The notes under the pieces were generated by a model that saw only the letters and a program-made list of their open reading frames with translations, did no database searches and was not told the DNA's origin. The position numbers were made by a program, and so were the translations under genes. From positions 100,769,820 to 100,833,819 of the forward strand of contig NC_073303.1 in NCBI RefSeq assembly GCF_027595985.1: a stretch of 64,000 nucleotides of DNA, written 5' to 3'. This DNA is from Sorex araneus. Its lineage: Eukaryota; Chordata; Mammalia; Eulipotyphla; Soricidae. Below, piece by piece: positions 21,803 to 31,370 of this stretch (its first letter is position 1; every line of letters starts with the position of its first letter).

Positions 21803-21965
21803 TTTGGGGTCAGAGAGAGACAGTACAGGGTTAAGGCATTTGCCTTGTGCACAGCTAACCTCATTTGATCCCTGGCACCTCATCATCTCCTGAGTACTGC
21901 CAGGAAGGTGATACTTGAACACAGAGTGAGGATTAAGCGCTGAGTATCAGGGTCTGTGACCCTAA
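21803..21965 (+). mobile_element. Old SOR-type SINE
   Basis: GGGGTCAGAGAGAGACAGTA, GGCATTTGCCTTGTGCACAG and TTTGATCCCTGGCACC preserve the head; body shortened and diverged. Confidence 0.7.
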
Positions 21966-21971
21966 TCTTTT

Positions 21972-21977
21972 TCTCTA

Positions 21978-22032
<55 letters not shown>

Positions 22033-22144
22033 ACACACACACTCAAACACACACATTCACACACAAATACACACTCTCTCTCTCTTTCTCTTTCTCTCTC
22101 TCTCTCTCTCACACACACATACACACACACACACACACACACAA
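21972..22144. repeat. Compound (TC)n/(CA)n microsatellite
   Basis: TC tract, CA tract, second TC tract, second CA tract. Encodes only LSLSLS/HTHTHT peptides. Confidence 0.97.
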
Positions 22145-22209
22145 ACCCCTCAAAAAAGAAGAAACAAGAAATCTGCTCAAAAAAAACATTTTTTAAGTAG
22201 AAACTTTTT

Positions 22210-22384
22210 TTTTTTTTGCTTTTTGCGTCACACCCAGCGATGCTCAGGGGTTACTCCTGGCTCTGCACTCAGGAATTACTCCTCCTGGCGGTGCTTGGGG
22301 GACCATATGGGATGCCGGGGATCGAACCCAGGTCAGCCGCGTGCAAGGCAAACGCCCTACCCGCTGTGCTATCGCTCCGGCCCC
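22210..22384 (-). mobile_element. SOR-type SINE, full length
   Basis: T12 tail, GCTTTTTGCG, then body with a CTCCTC duplication. Target-site duplication TAAGTAGAAACTTTTT at 22194-22209 and 22385-22400. Confidence 0.96.
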
Positions 22385-22400
22385 TAAGTAGAAACTTTTT

Positions 22401-22762
22401 ATTATTATGTTTTAAGGGGCTATCATTTAGGAGACTAAGGAGCCACTCCAAGTGATACTTGGTCAACCAGTCAGATAACTCAGTGCTAGGGTCTTAAGAT
22501 AAAGAGCGCTTGGTTTCTGCAGTGTGGAGGACCACTGGGGTCACCCCAACATAGCTCAAGGCCACACCTGTTACGCCAGGGATCCCCAGAAGACCAGGCT
22601 TCTTCTGTCTGGTGCCGTCAGTAGAAGTGGGTGGTACAACTAGAGTCTAGCATCTACAAAGTCTATGCCCATGACCCCATGCTCTTTCCCACCTCTGCCC
22701 TCTATTTAGAGGTCACTAAGTATAGATGTAGTACACCGGAAACTACATCTTACCTGTGGAAA
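22401..22762. other. Mostly unique; possible very old SINE at 22435-22630
   Basis: GGTCACCCCAACATAGCTCA and GCCACACCTG hint at an ancient SINE body, too decayed to assign. Confidence 0.35.
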
Positions 22763-23015
22763 TTTGTCACTGTCACTGTCATCCCATTGCTCGTAGATTT
22801 GCTTGAGCAGGCACCAGTGACGTCTCCATTGTGAGACTTGTTGTTACTGTTTTTGGCGTATTGAATACAACATGGGGATCTTGCCAGGCTCTGCTGTAAG
22901 GGCTAGATACTCTAGGTGGCTTGCCGGGCTCTCCGAAAAGGGTGAAGGAATCGAACCTGGGTTGGCCTTGTGCAAGGCAAATGCCCTATCTGCTGTGCTA
23001 TCGCTCCAGCTCTTG
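22763..23015 (-). mobile_element. RTE-tailed SINE, full length
   Basis: Best complete example: tail (complement of 22765-22835, with GTCACTGTCACTGTC repeats at the very end), duplicated GGCAAG middle, and a full tRNA-like head up to CTATCGCTCCAGCT. The head matches the SOR head for ~70 bp, then the two families diverge. Confidence 0.92.
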
Positions 23016-23090
23016 TGCCGGGCTCTTCGAGAGGGATGGAGGAATCGGACCCAGGTCAGCTGTGTGCAAGGCAAATGCCCTACTCACTGG
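23016..23090 (-). mobile_element. Partial second RTE-tailed SINE head
   Basis: Repeats the middle/head junction of the preceding element (GCCGGGCTCTTCGAGAGGGA then GGAATCGGACCCAGGTC) but stops before the head end. Abuts the L1 that follows. Confidence 0.8.
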
Positions 23091-23094
23091 TTGC

Positions 23095-23420
23095 AAACCC
23101 TTTGCAAACCATAATGCCCCAAAGTTGGAGGGGGGGAGAGAAAGAGAGAGAGAGAGATAGATAGAGACAGAGACAGACAGGCAGACAGACAGACAGATAG
23201 AGACAGAGAGAGACAGAGACAGAGAGAAAGAAGGAAAGTGCCTGCCATAGAGATAGGCTGGGGGGAGGGTGGCAGGAGGGAAACTGGGGACACTGATGGT
23301 GGTAAATGTGCACTGGTGGAGAAGTGGGTGTTGAAACACTGTATGACTGAAACCCGACCATGATCAACTTTGTAACTCTGTATCTCACGGTGACTCAAAA
23401 AAAATTTTTTTGAAAAAAAA
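23095..23420 (+). mobile_element. L1 3' end with expanded GA/GACA tract
   Basis: Sense L1 tail: GCAAACCATAATGCCCCAAA, a (GA)n/(GACA)n microsatellite at 23131-23232 in the usual purine-rich spot, GGTGGAGAAGTGGGTGTTGA, ACTGTATGACTGAAACCCGA, then TCACGGTGACTC and an A-rich end. Confidence 0.92.
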
Positions 23421-23504
23421 TGAAAACAAAACAAAACAATTGTGACGTGCCAGGGTAGAGATGGTAAAGGTAATAAATATCTCTGACTCACATTTTTTGT
23501 TTGT

Positions 23505-23685
23505 TTATGTTTTTCTTTTTTGGGCTACAACCAGCATTGCTTAAGATTTACTCCTGGATCGGTGCCTGGGGACCATTCTTGGTAGTGCTCAGGGGATAAT
23601 ATGCAGTACTGGTGATCCAACTGGGGTTGCCAGTGTGCAAAGCAAGTGCCGTAGCATTTACTTTCTCTACCCCTCTTGTCACTTA
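23505..23685 (-). mobile_element. Old SOR-related SINE
   Basis: TTTTTTGGGCTACAACCAGC, TAGTGCTCAGGGGATAATAT and GTGTGCAAAGCAAGTGCC align with body and head at low identity. Confidence 0.65.
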
Positions 23686-23689
23686 AAAA

Positions 23690-23960
23690 AATACAGTATA
23701 TCAATGATACATACTCTTGGTTTGCACTACTACAGAATGTTAAGATAGCTTAACACCTCCACTTGTAAAGAGGATTCCTTGTACACACCACCACAGTTCC
23801 AGTGGCTTCCCCACCTCCCACTACCCCAAAATGCCCCTTTAGTTAATTCTCCTACCACCTCACACAGTCCTTTCTCTCTGGTAGTCACCATTATCTTCAT
23901 GGAGTCTAGGAGTTCAATTTGTTTTTTTCTCTTGGGGGTGTGGCTCATATTTGGAATGGA
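23690..23960 (-). mobile_element. Possible old L1 3' end
   Basis: CCCACCTCCCACTACCCC-type pyrimidine-rich sequence preceded by an AT-rich end resembles an antisense L1 3' UTR, but no diagnostic block survives. Confidence 0.3.
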
Positions 23961-25000
23961 TTCAGTAAGCGCAATCAAAACCCGTACTTGTTAAGCACCA
24001 GTGATTGTGTCCACCGTAATACTAGACAGATTCTTAATTTTCCTAATCTTATGTGCTTGGAGCTTGCAGCCTTGAATTCAACACTGAAATATATTCAAAT
24101 AGTACGCAAATGAGCTCACATGTGCACTGAATCCAGAAAAGTCTGTTAATCTTCCTTCTAGGAAGATCAAGTGTTTTTGACAGTAATATTAACACAGCGT
24201 ACTAAGATTCTGGAGGCTTAAGAATAATAAATAAAACTCTTGAACATAAAAACAATCCATTTTGGGTTATCCAGCTAATGAGGTTAGGAATTTACTATTA
24301 ATTGGGAGTTATTTGTAAATGTGCCTGACTTAGAGGACAGAAAACTATCAAATATCAAAATATCAACAGGTATATATTAAATGTTTTTGGACTGGAATTA
24401 AATCTCATATATATTTATACATAATAGGATTTCCCCTATTTATTCAGAACTGGGGAAAAATTACTGATGTTGCCTACTGTTGGATGTAAAAACTTTGCTT
24501 TCCTCCTCTTATTCTGAAGTAACTAAGTTTTTGGGCATGCCTATTAAGGGCCAGGGACTTTACAAGTAGAACCCAAATTAATTTCTGTAGCTACCAACCT
24601 TTAAGCTTCCCCCACTCACAATATACCTCTGGGTCATTCAACTTATAAGTCTTTGTGGTGGATAGGTTAAGACTGTAGCTCCCATCCTGTTTGTCCTTTT
24701 TCCTCTCTTGGAGCACTTACCCTGTGGGGAGTTAGCTGCTCTGTTGGGGGCAACTTCCATGGAAAGCCCAGGTGGTAAGAAATTAAGCAGTCAGCAGCCG
24801 TGGGAATGAACTTGGCAGTGGGTCCTGCAACCCCATCAAGCCTTCGGGTGAAACCTTGACTGCAGCATTATGAGGGACCCCATGCCAGAACCAACTTCCT
24901 AAGCATATTAAATTTTCAGTTTAACATTTCAATGAAAAAAATGTTCAACATCCTTCCCGCTGCTTCCAACTCAGGGCTGTTCTGTCATGTGTCGAGAAGC
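23961..25000. other. Unique non-coding AT-rich sequence
   Basis: About 1 kb with no recognised repeat. No open frame above 70 codons with any domain. Confidence 0.45.
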
Positions 25001-25011
25001 TGCAGTGCAGT

Positions 25012-25371
25012 CACAGCCTTTAAGGACATTGGGAAGAGCTGGTGGGGTGGGATACGTGGTCCTCAGAATCTGGCTCCCCCTCACCAACTGCAATGGGAAT
25101 GTGTGCCCTGACCAGATTCAGGGTGCTAAGAAGAGCCTGAAAGTGAAGGAACTGGTGCGAATGTCTACTGGGACACCTGGTGGATTACCACCAGGATGAC
25201 CCTGTGAGCCAAAGGGTCCCTGACCCGGGGAGTAGCTCCAAGACCACTTCCACATCTGCACCCACCAGTGCCTCATCGACCTGCGCGGCCTGTGGAGATC
25301 CTGGAGCAGATCACGTCCATTAGCACTGAACTGGGCGTGGACGTGGAGGTCCCCATCACAAATGCTCAAGC
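25012..25371 (+). pseudogene. RPS20P: RPS20 processed pseudogene, heavily decayed
   Basis: Ribosomal protein S20 (uS10) is a 119-residue component of the small subunit. Frame pieces match it in order: FKDIGK-like start (25017-25036), LRIWLPLTNCN for HRIRITLTSRN, VCPDQIQGAKK and LKVKELVRM (25108-25161), then after frameshifts HQCLIDL (25263-25285) and EQITSISTELGVDVEVPI (25309-25359). No introns. Stops and frameshifts interrupt it, so it is non-functional. No convincing poly(A) tail or target-site duplication remains, indicating age. Confidence 0.85.
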
Positions 25372-25414
25372 TGCTTTTCTAACCCTCCCCTCCTCCACAC
25401 ACTGCTTGTTGAAG

Positions 25415-26020
25415 GTTGGGAAGCCAATAGAACAGGTATGGGGCTTGCCTTGCATGTGCCCCGGATTGATCCCTGGCTTCAAATATGGTCCCCTGAGCAT
25501 TGCCATGCATGATCCCTGAGTATAGGGAGTCTAGGGAGTATGTTACTCCCTATATTACTGAATATAGGGAGTCTAGGGAGTATGTTACTCCCTATATTAC
25601 TGAATATAGGGAGTCTAGGGAGTATGTTACTCCCTATATTACTGAATATAGGGAGTCTAGGGAGTATGTTACTCCCTATATTACTGAATATAGGGAGTCT
25701 AGGGAGTATGTTACTCCCTATATTACTGAATATAGGGAGTCTAGGGAGTATGTTACTCCCTATATTACTGAATATAGGGAGTCTAGGGAGTATGTTACTC
25801 CCTATATTACTGAATATAGGGAGTCTAGGGAGTATGTTACTCCCTATATTACTGAACATAGGGAGTCTAGGGAGTATGTTACTCCCTATATTACTGAACA
25901 TAGGGAGTCTAGGGAGTATATTACTCCAATATTACTGAATATAGGGAGTATAGGGAGTATATTACTCAGGAGTAAGCCCTGAGTACTTCCAGGTGTGGCC
26001 CCCAAATAGAGAAAAAAAAA
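25415..26020 (+). mobile_element. Old SOR-type SINE split by an internal minisatellite
   Basis: Head and body run from 25415 to about 25520 (GGCTTGCCTTGCATGTG, CCGGATTGATCCCTGG, ATGGTCCCCTGAGCATTGCC). The SINE 3' part resumes at 25966 (CAGGAGTAAGCCCTGAGTAC, then GTGTGGCCCCCAAATAGAG and an A9 tail). The 42-bp repeats lie exactly between. Confidence 0.88.
25521..25968. repeat. 42-bp minisatellite with palindromic unit, ~10.7 copies
   Basis: Ten units start every 42 bp from 25521; an eleventh is partial. The first eight are identical; units 9 and 10 share one change (T to C at their first base), and unit 10 has lost one base. Each unit has 10-bp perfect inverted arms, TATAGGGAGT and ACTCCCTATA, around a 14-bp loop. 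Because 42 is a multiple of 3, several frames on both strands stay open (132-160 codons), giving repeat peptides such as EYRESREYVTPYIT. Confidence 0.98.
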
Positions 26021-26974
26021 GCCCAAATTCCCTTAAGCCTTCCAACCCCCCAAATTGTTTATTATTTCAGAGCTTTTACATTTGAGGGCAATTTGTTATT
26101 CTGCAAAGAAAACAAATACATGACAGTTGTTTTTCATTTTTTTGTTGAGACAAACACTGTTTTCTCCATTTTCTAGATGAGAAAGACCAAAGCTGACAGA
26201 GTGAAATGGGGGTAGTACCTTAGAGTTTATTGTTTAAGCTGCCACATTTTGAACCCAAAAGCATTCTTTTTCTTAATTACTTTGAGAAACTGAGGTAGAA
26301 ACTGGGATGGTCCCAGGCAAAGCATGAAGTGACTATAACTTGACTGCCGTTTCTCAGATTCCAAGTCTCAAGCAATCCTGGTAGAATGTGCTTTAGTCTA
26401 ACGCCTGCATCTTCCTTTGATGAGTTTTCTCTCTGACTACTTTCTAACCACATCCTTAGGAATAGTAGGAATCCACATAATAAGTTATATGTGTGCACAA
26501 TGTAATCCCACCTTGATCAAAATATCATATATAAATAGAGAAAAGACAGGAAGAGAATAAGGCTTAATACTCTGCTATCTTCTTTTGTGTACATCTTTGC
26601 ATGTATTACTTTTGTAGCTACAAAAATACACTTTTGAAAAAAATATCCCTGAGCAAAAGATTGAGGCTGAAGGACTCCTGACAGAACTGGAGATGAACCA
26701 AGTGTGACACTGTCATAGGTAGGCTGTGGGAGTGCAGACATTGCCCCAATGTATCCCCAGTGATGAGCGTGGACCCTTGTAAAACATTACTGCTTTCTTC
26801 TCTGGCCAGGCCTGTGCCGGCAGCAAGAAGCTGAGAAAGAAATTGCTCAGAAAATCTGGAAGCAGTCACTCTAAGTCATAAGCCCACCACAGCTATTTGG
26901 TGATATTAGGCAAATTGTGTCTTCTCTACTCCCTGCCCCACTCCAATTTCTCCTTCCCTTTTTCTTTTCTTTTA
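26021..26974. other. Unique non-coding sequence
   Basis: No repeat recognised with confidence; 26150-26270 has a faint MIR-like GATGAGAAAGACCAAAGCTG. No coding evidence. Confidence 0.45.
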
Positions 26975-27696
26975 TAGACTTGTTATTTATTTTTATATTA
27001 TAGGCACTCTAATTTACAATACTGTTAATGGCAGGGTTTCATGTGCACAATGTTCCAACCACCCTCCATCAAAATGTCCCCCTTCCCGCCCTGACTTGCT
27101 CCCCACCCTCTTCCCCACCATGGTAAGCTCAATTCTGTAGGTTCTGCTGTTCTGTGGTCCTCAGACTTTGAGCTCATGCAGCTCCTTTACTATGATTCTT
27201 TAGGACTCACATAAGAGCGAGGTTATTCTGTAGCGATCCCTCTCGTGATTTACTTCACTCAGTCGGATGCTCTCCAGATCCATCCACATAGCAGTATTTC
27301 ATCGAGTTGCACGATTTCATCGATTCTTACAGCTGAGTAGTATTCCACTGTGTGTATGCACCAACGTTTATTTATATAGTCATTTGTTCTTGGATACTTG
27401 GGTCCTTTTCAGATACAGGCTGCTGTGAATAGTGGTGTAATGAGCAAAGGAGTGTAAATATCTTTTTAGAATAGAGCTTTTGGGCCTTGAGGTAGATGCT
27501 AAAAAGTGGAAGTTTTTGAGAAGTGTTTATATTGTTTTCAAAACAGTTTAAACTAGTTGATATTCCTACCAGCAATGGCGAGGGTTTCTTTATTCCACAT
27601 TTCTGCCAACGTTAGATGCTTTTGGTTTTTTGCTGGGTACCAGTCTCAGCAGTGTGAAATGATGTCTCATTGCTGTTTTACTTGCACTTCCTTATT

Positions 27697-27731
<35 letters not shown>

Positions 27732-28360
27732 TTTTTCCTTTTTGGGTCACACCCGGCAATGCACAGGGGTCATTCCTGGATCATGCACTCAGGAATTTCC
27801 CCTGGCGGTGCTCAGGGGACCATATGGGATGCTGGGATTCGAACCCGGGTCGGCCTGCTTGCAAGGCAAATGCCCTACCTTCTGTGCTATCGCTCCAGCC
27901 CCCTTACTTGCACTTCCTTAATAGTAAGTGATACAGAGCAATTTTTCACATACCCATTTGCCATCTGTATGTCTTCTTTCAGGAAGTTTCTGATCATATC
28001 TTCTCCCCATTTTTTATTGTCTTGGTTGCATTTTTCCTTCAAAGTTCTACTAGTATTTTGTATATCTTGGATATTAACCCTCTGTCAGATGAGTACTAGA
28101 CAAATATTTTCTTCCAGTCTGTGGGATGCATTTTCATTCTAATCACTATTTCTTTTGCAATGCAAAAGCTTCTTAATTTAATAATGTTCTATTTTAAAAT
28201 TTTGCTTCTGGTTTCTTGGCTAAGGCATTGAATCATTGAAGATATCTCTACAGTCAATATTGTGAAAGCTTCTAGCCATGTTTTCCTCAATATAATTTAT
28301 GGATTCAGGTCTGATGTCAAGGTCTTTTGAGCTTTCCAGTAAATTCTGGAAGTTTGCCTG
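26975..28360 (-). mobile_element. Old L1, 3' region, interrupted by a SINE
   Basis: Antisense L1 order across the SINE: GTAGTATTCCACTGTGTGTA, GTGAAATGATGTCTCATTGC, then after the SINE TGGATATTAACCCTCTGTCA, GATGAGTACTAGACAAATAT and GCAATGCAAAAGCTTCTTAA. Broken frames; non-coding. Confidence 0.85.
27695..27903 (-). mobile_element. SOR-type SINE with long (TTTA)n tail
   Basis: Exact 17-bp target-site duplication TTACTTGCACTTCCTTA (27678-27694, 27904-27920). The tail is ~40 bp of ATTT repeats; CTCATGCAC-type variant body. It inserted into the older L1 around it, giving a relative date. Confidence 0.97.
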
Positions 28361-28544
28361 CTAGACAAATTCTGAATGAGCTGTATAACACTCTTTCCTC
28401 CTTTCTTTTCTTCCCTTCTCTCCCTCCTTCCTTTCGCTCTAGTTTTATTTATTTGCTTTGTCATACTTCAACTTCTTGGCCTTTTTTCTTCGTTAATTAA
28501 AAAAATATTTTCTGAGGGTCTGCAGGAAATATGCTAGATGCAAG

Positions 28545-29240
28545 AGACCATTCATTAATTCACTCATTCAGAAAACACCTAGTCCTTCCTATGTTACAGG
28601 CACTGTTCATGGTCTTGGATATATAGTAACGGACAAAACAAAAATTCCTGCTCTCCTGGAGCTTTATATTCCAGAGGAAAGATGTGGACAACAAACATAA
28701 TAGATAAATAAACACCTACTGTATTGGATGATGAGAAAGTCTACAGAAAAATGTCAGGAAGAAAGAAGAATAGGAGATGTCTATAGGTGTCAGGGGTGGC
28801 CTTGAATTTTAGGATGACTAGTCAGGAAAAGTCTCACTGGATAGGTGGCAGCATTAGGATAAAATTTTAGAAGGTGAGGTTAGCAACTATGTAAGTAACT
28901 GTGGGAAGAGGGTGTTCAACAAAGTGTGCATAGCCAGTGCAAAAGTCCTGAGGTGGAATGTATCTGAGGTATGGTATGTTTGAATACTGGCCAGAAGGCA
29001 GATATGGTAGAAGAAAACTCAGTGAGGGGGATAGGTAAATGGGAGGTAGAGTCAGAGAGCCAAAAGGAGGGCACAGAGAATGTGCAGATGCTTTTGAACT
29101 CCCAAGACCAAAGGAAGGATTTTGATTTTGACTCTGGGTAAGGCGGCAGCAAGGAGAGCAGTAGAGCCTGAGAATGACACGATCTGATTTGTAGTTGATA
29201 AGCTTCCTTCTGGCGTCTGTGAGTCATTAGAAAAATGGGT
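28545..29240 (+). repeat. Ancient interspersed repeat, longest copy
   Basis: TGTTACAGGCACTGTTCATG, GCTCTCCTGGAGCTTTATAT, then GTGCAAAAGTCCTGAGGTGG and GAGAATGACACGATCTGATT. The same family as 5910-6810. The 207-codon minus-strand frame at 28916-29539 is the complement of this repeat and not a gene. Confidence 0.55.
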
Positions 29241-29730
29241 TCAGGCCCCAATTTTCTTACAGGTTTTGGAGGGAGGCAGCCCTGAAACTTTTCCAGAAAT
29301 GAGAGAAAACACTGAGGTAGAATTGGTCCAGGAGACTGAAGACATATGTACCTGAAGGAGGACAAACTCTGAGGAGGTGCTGGGGAAGCATTCCTAGGAG
29401 TGCTGTCCTTCGAGTGGAGGCTGGGAAGAGGAATGGATCTCACTTGCCAGGGAATGAAGAAAGGGGGTGGTTGAGACAGAAGGAGCCCCGGAGCCAATGT
29501 GTGGAGACTCAAGAGAGCAGGGAGTCTTTGAGGAATCACAAAAGGCTTCTTGCATCGTTGAAGCAGAAAGTCAGTGGTAGGGAAGAGAAGACAAGTCAGG
29601 TGCAGGGATGTCTCAACTATGGGGCAGATTTACTTATTTATTTATATTTATTTCTTTATTTTTTATGGAAAGATGAATTAGTTGTACTTTATTAATTTTT
29701 TCTGATTCCATTTAAAAAAATTTTTTTTCT
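29241..29730. other. Unique sequence with A/T-rich end
   Basis: Possible continuation of the ancient repeat to about 29590; then (TTTA)-rich DNA. No gene. Confidence 0.4.
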
Positions 29731-29734
29731 CTTT

Positions 29735-30065
29735 CTTTTTTTTTTATTAATGGATCACTGTGAGGTACAGTTACAAACTTATGAACGTTCATTTGGTTTA
29801 CATCCCTCCACCAGTGCCCATTCTCCCCCACCAATGTTTCCAGTATCCCTCCCACCACCCCCACCCCAACCCCCACCACCCTGACCTGCCTCTGCGGCAG
29901 GCCATTCCCTTTTGTTCTCTCTCCTGTTGGGTGTTGTAGTTTGCAACAGAGGTATTGAGTGGCCATCATGTTCATTCTATAGTCTACTTTTGGTATGCAG
30001 CTTTCAACCTGAGTGGGTCCTCCCCAAATTCTCTACTAGGTGTTCCCTTCTCTATCTCTGCTGCC
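29735..30065 (-). mobile_element. L1 3' end, 5'-truncated
   Basis: Same tail type as 432-893. Position 5' of the T/A-rich end is lost; the pyrimidine-rich 3' UTR runs CCCACCACCCCCACCCCAAC, and the last recognisable block is GTGTTCCCTTCTCTATCTC. Confidence 0.9.
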
Positions 30066-31340
30066 TTTTCAATGGGGCAGAGTTATTGGAGAGCGTTTCT
30101 GGTGGGGAGAGAATCAGAAGTGTGGGGAGTCCCAGGAGAGAGCCTGACGCTCTAGGAAGCTCTAGGACGCATCAGACAGGAAGCAAGGAGGAGGGCTGAG
30201 AGTAGAGGGGAATGGTGACCATATTAGGGCTGCAGTACTAGGCAGGTTCATTTCATCTGTCTCATCCTTACCTTTTGAGTTGCCCCATATTCTGCCAGGA
30301 AATGGTTAGAGAAATGTGATTTTGTCAGAGCATGATGGCATTTGATGGTATCTCATCTGTACTCCACCCTCAGAAGCAGCCTTGCACAGTAAGACAGGGC
30401 GCATAGAGGGGCCTCTTTTGGGCACTGCACCTATGTGGGTTCTCAGCCTGGGGAATTGTCTTCACCCCTAGGACTGGAAGAGAGGACAATGTTTCCTCCT
30501 TCTGCCTTGGTCTCCCAGCCTCTGCTCCCAGGAGGAGGAAGTGAGGGCTTCCCAAGCAAAAAGATATTGGGGCTGCACAGCTGACCTGGGACAAGGGGGT
30601 GGGCAAGAAGAGGATGGACAGCAGACAGTCACAAGGAAAGGAGTATATCTCAGGAAGCCAGTGTCCTCCCACGGGGAGAAGTGCTCTCGCGCAGCAGTAA
30701 GGCAGGGAAGGAGGGTGCTGGGGTGTGGCATCAGAGAGACAGGCCAGAGAGGTGAGGTGGTGTTTCAGGGAAATGTGACAGATGGCAGAGGAGGGACAAG
30801 ACAGTGAGGGATTTCCTGCTTTGTGGGCTTTAGAAGCAGGTCAGTGTGAGGTGCAGGAAGTGGAGAATATGAGAGGAGGTCCCGGAATAATCTAGGGCCT
30901 TTCCAGGTAGGGACTTGAGATATGGTTTTGAACCATTGTGATTGGATTTATGCTGTAAGAGGTAACTTGGGCCTCTCTGGGGGATTTGTAAGTAGGAAGC
31001 AAGACCGGAAGTAGGGAAATCAAGAAGTGGTTGTTGTAAGACGGAGGGGGCCTTGGGTGTTACCAAGAGGCATGGGGGGGGGGGATAATTGGGGCCTGTA
31101 TTTTGCGGGTGGTTCAAAGGTCACAAGAAGGTACTTTTCTGCCCTATTTATTGCCTTTATACCGTGAGGAGACAGAAAGAAAGTGATTCTTATCCCCAGG
31201 GAGGTTGCAGTGTTATGGGGGACAAGACCCAAGCAAACAGCAAGAGACCCAAATACACTGAGAGACCAGAAGGCATTTCACTGGGAGAAGTCAGGAAGGA
31301 CCTCACAGAGCACCTGGCATTTGGGTCAAGCCTTAACAAG
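30066..31340. other. Purine-rich unique or ancient-repeat sequence
   Basis: GGAAGTGGAGAATATGAGAGG and ACAAGACAGTGAGGG recall the ancient repeat family of 28545, but alignment by eye is weak. No coding evidence. Confidence 0.35.
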
Positions 31341-31341
31341 A

Positions 31342-31370
31342 GAGTTAGGAGTTCATTAAACTCCTAACTC
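31342..31370. repeat. Perfect 12-bp inverted repeat (hairpin)
   Basis: GAGTTAGGAGTT (31342-31353), 5-bp loop CATTA, AACTCCTAACTC (31359-31370), followed by another AGAGTTAGG at 31374. Not followed by a T run; function unknown. Confidence 0.9.

Noticed and set aside
21956..22387. 143-codon frame with LSLSLS and HTHTHT
   Set aside because: Dinucleotide repeats joined to an antisense SINE.
25521..25968. Possible CRISPR-like array of palindromic repeats
   Set aside because: Whole units repeat in tandem with no unique spacers, and the context is a mammalian SINE.
25479..25982. 132-160 codon frames on both strands
   Set aside because: They exist only because the minisatellite unit is 42 bp; the peptides are pure repeats.
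28916..29539. 207-codon minus-strand frame, longest apart from the RTE
   Set aside because: It is the complement of an ancient interspersed repeat, proline/serine-rich without domain, and has no exon or promoter evidence.
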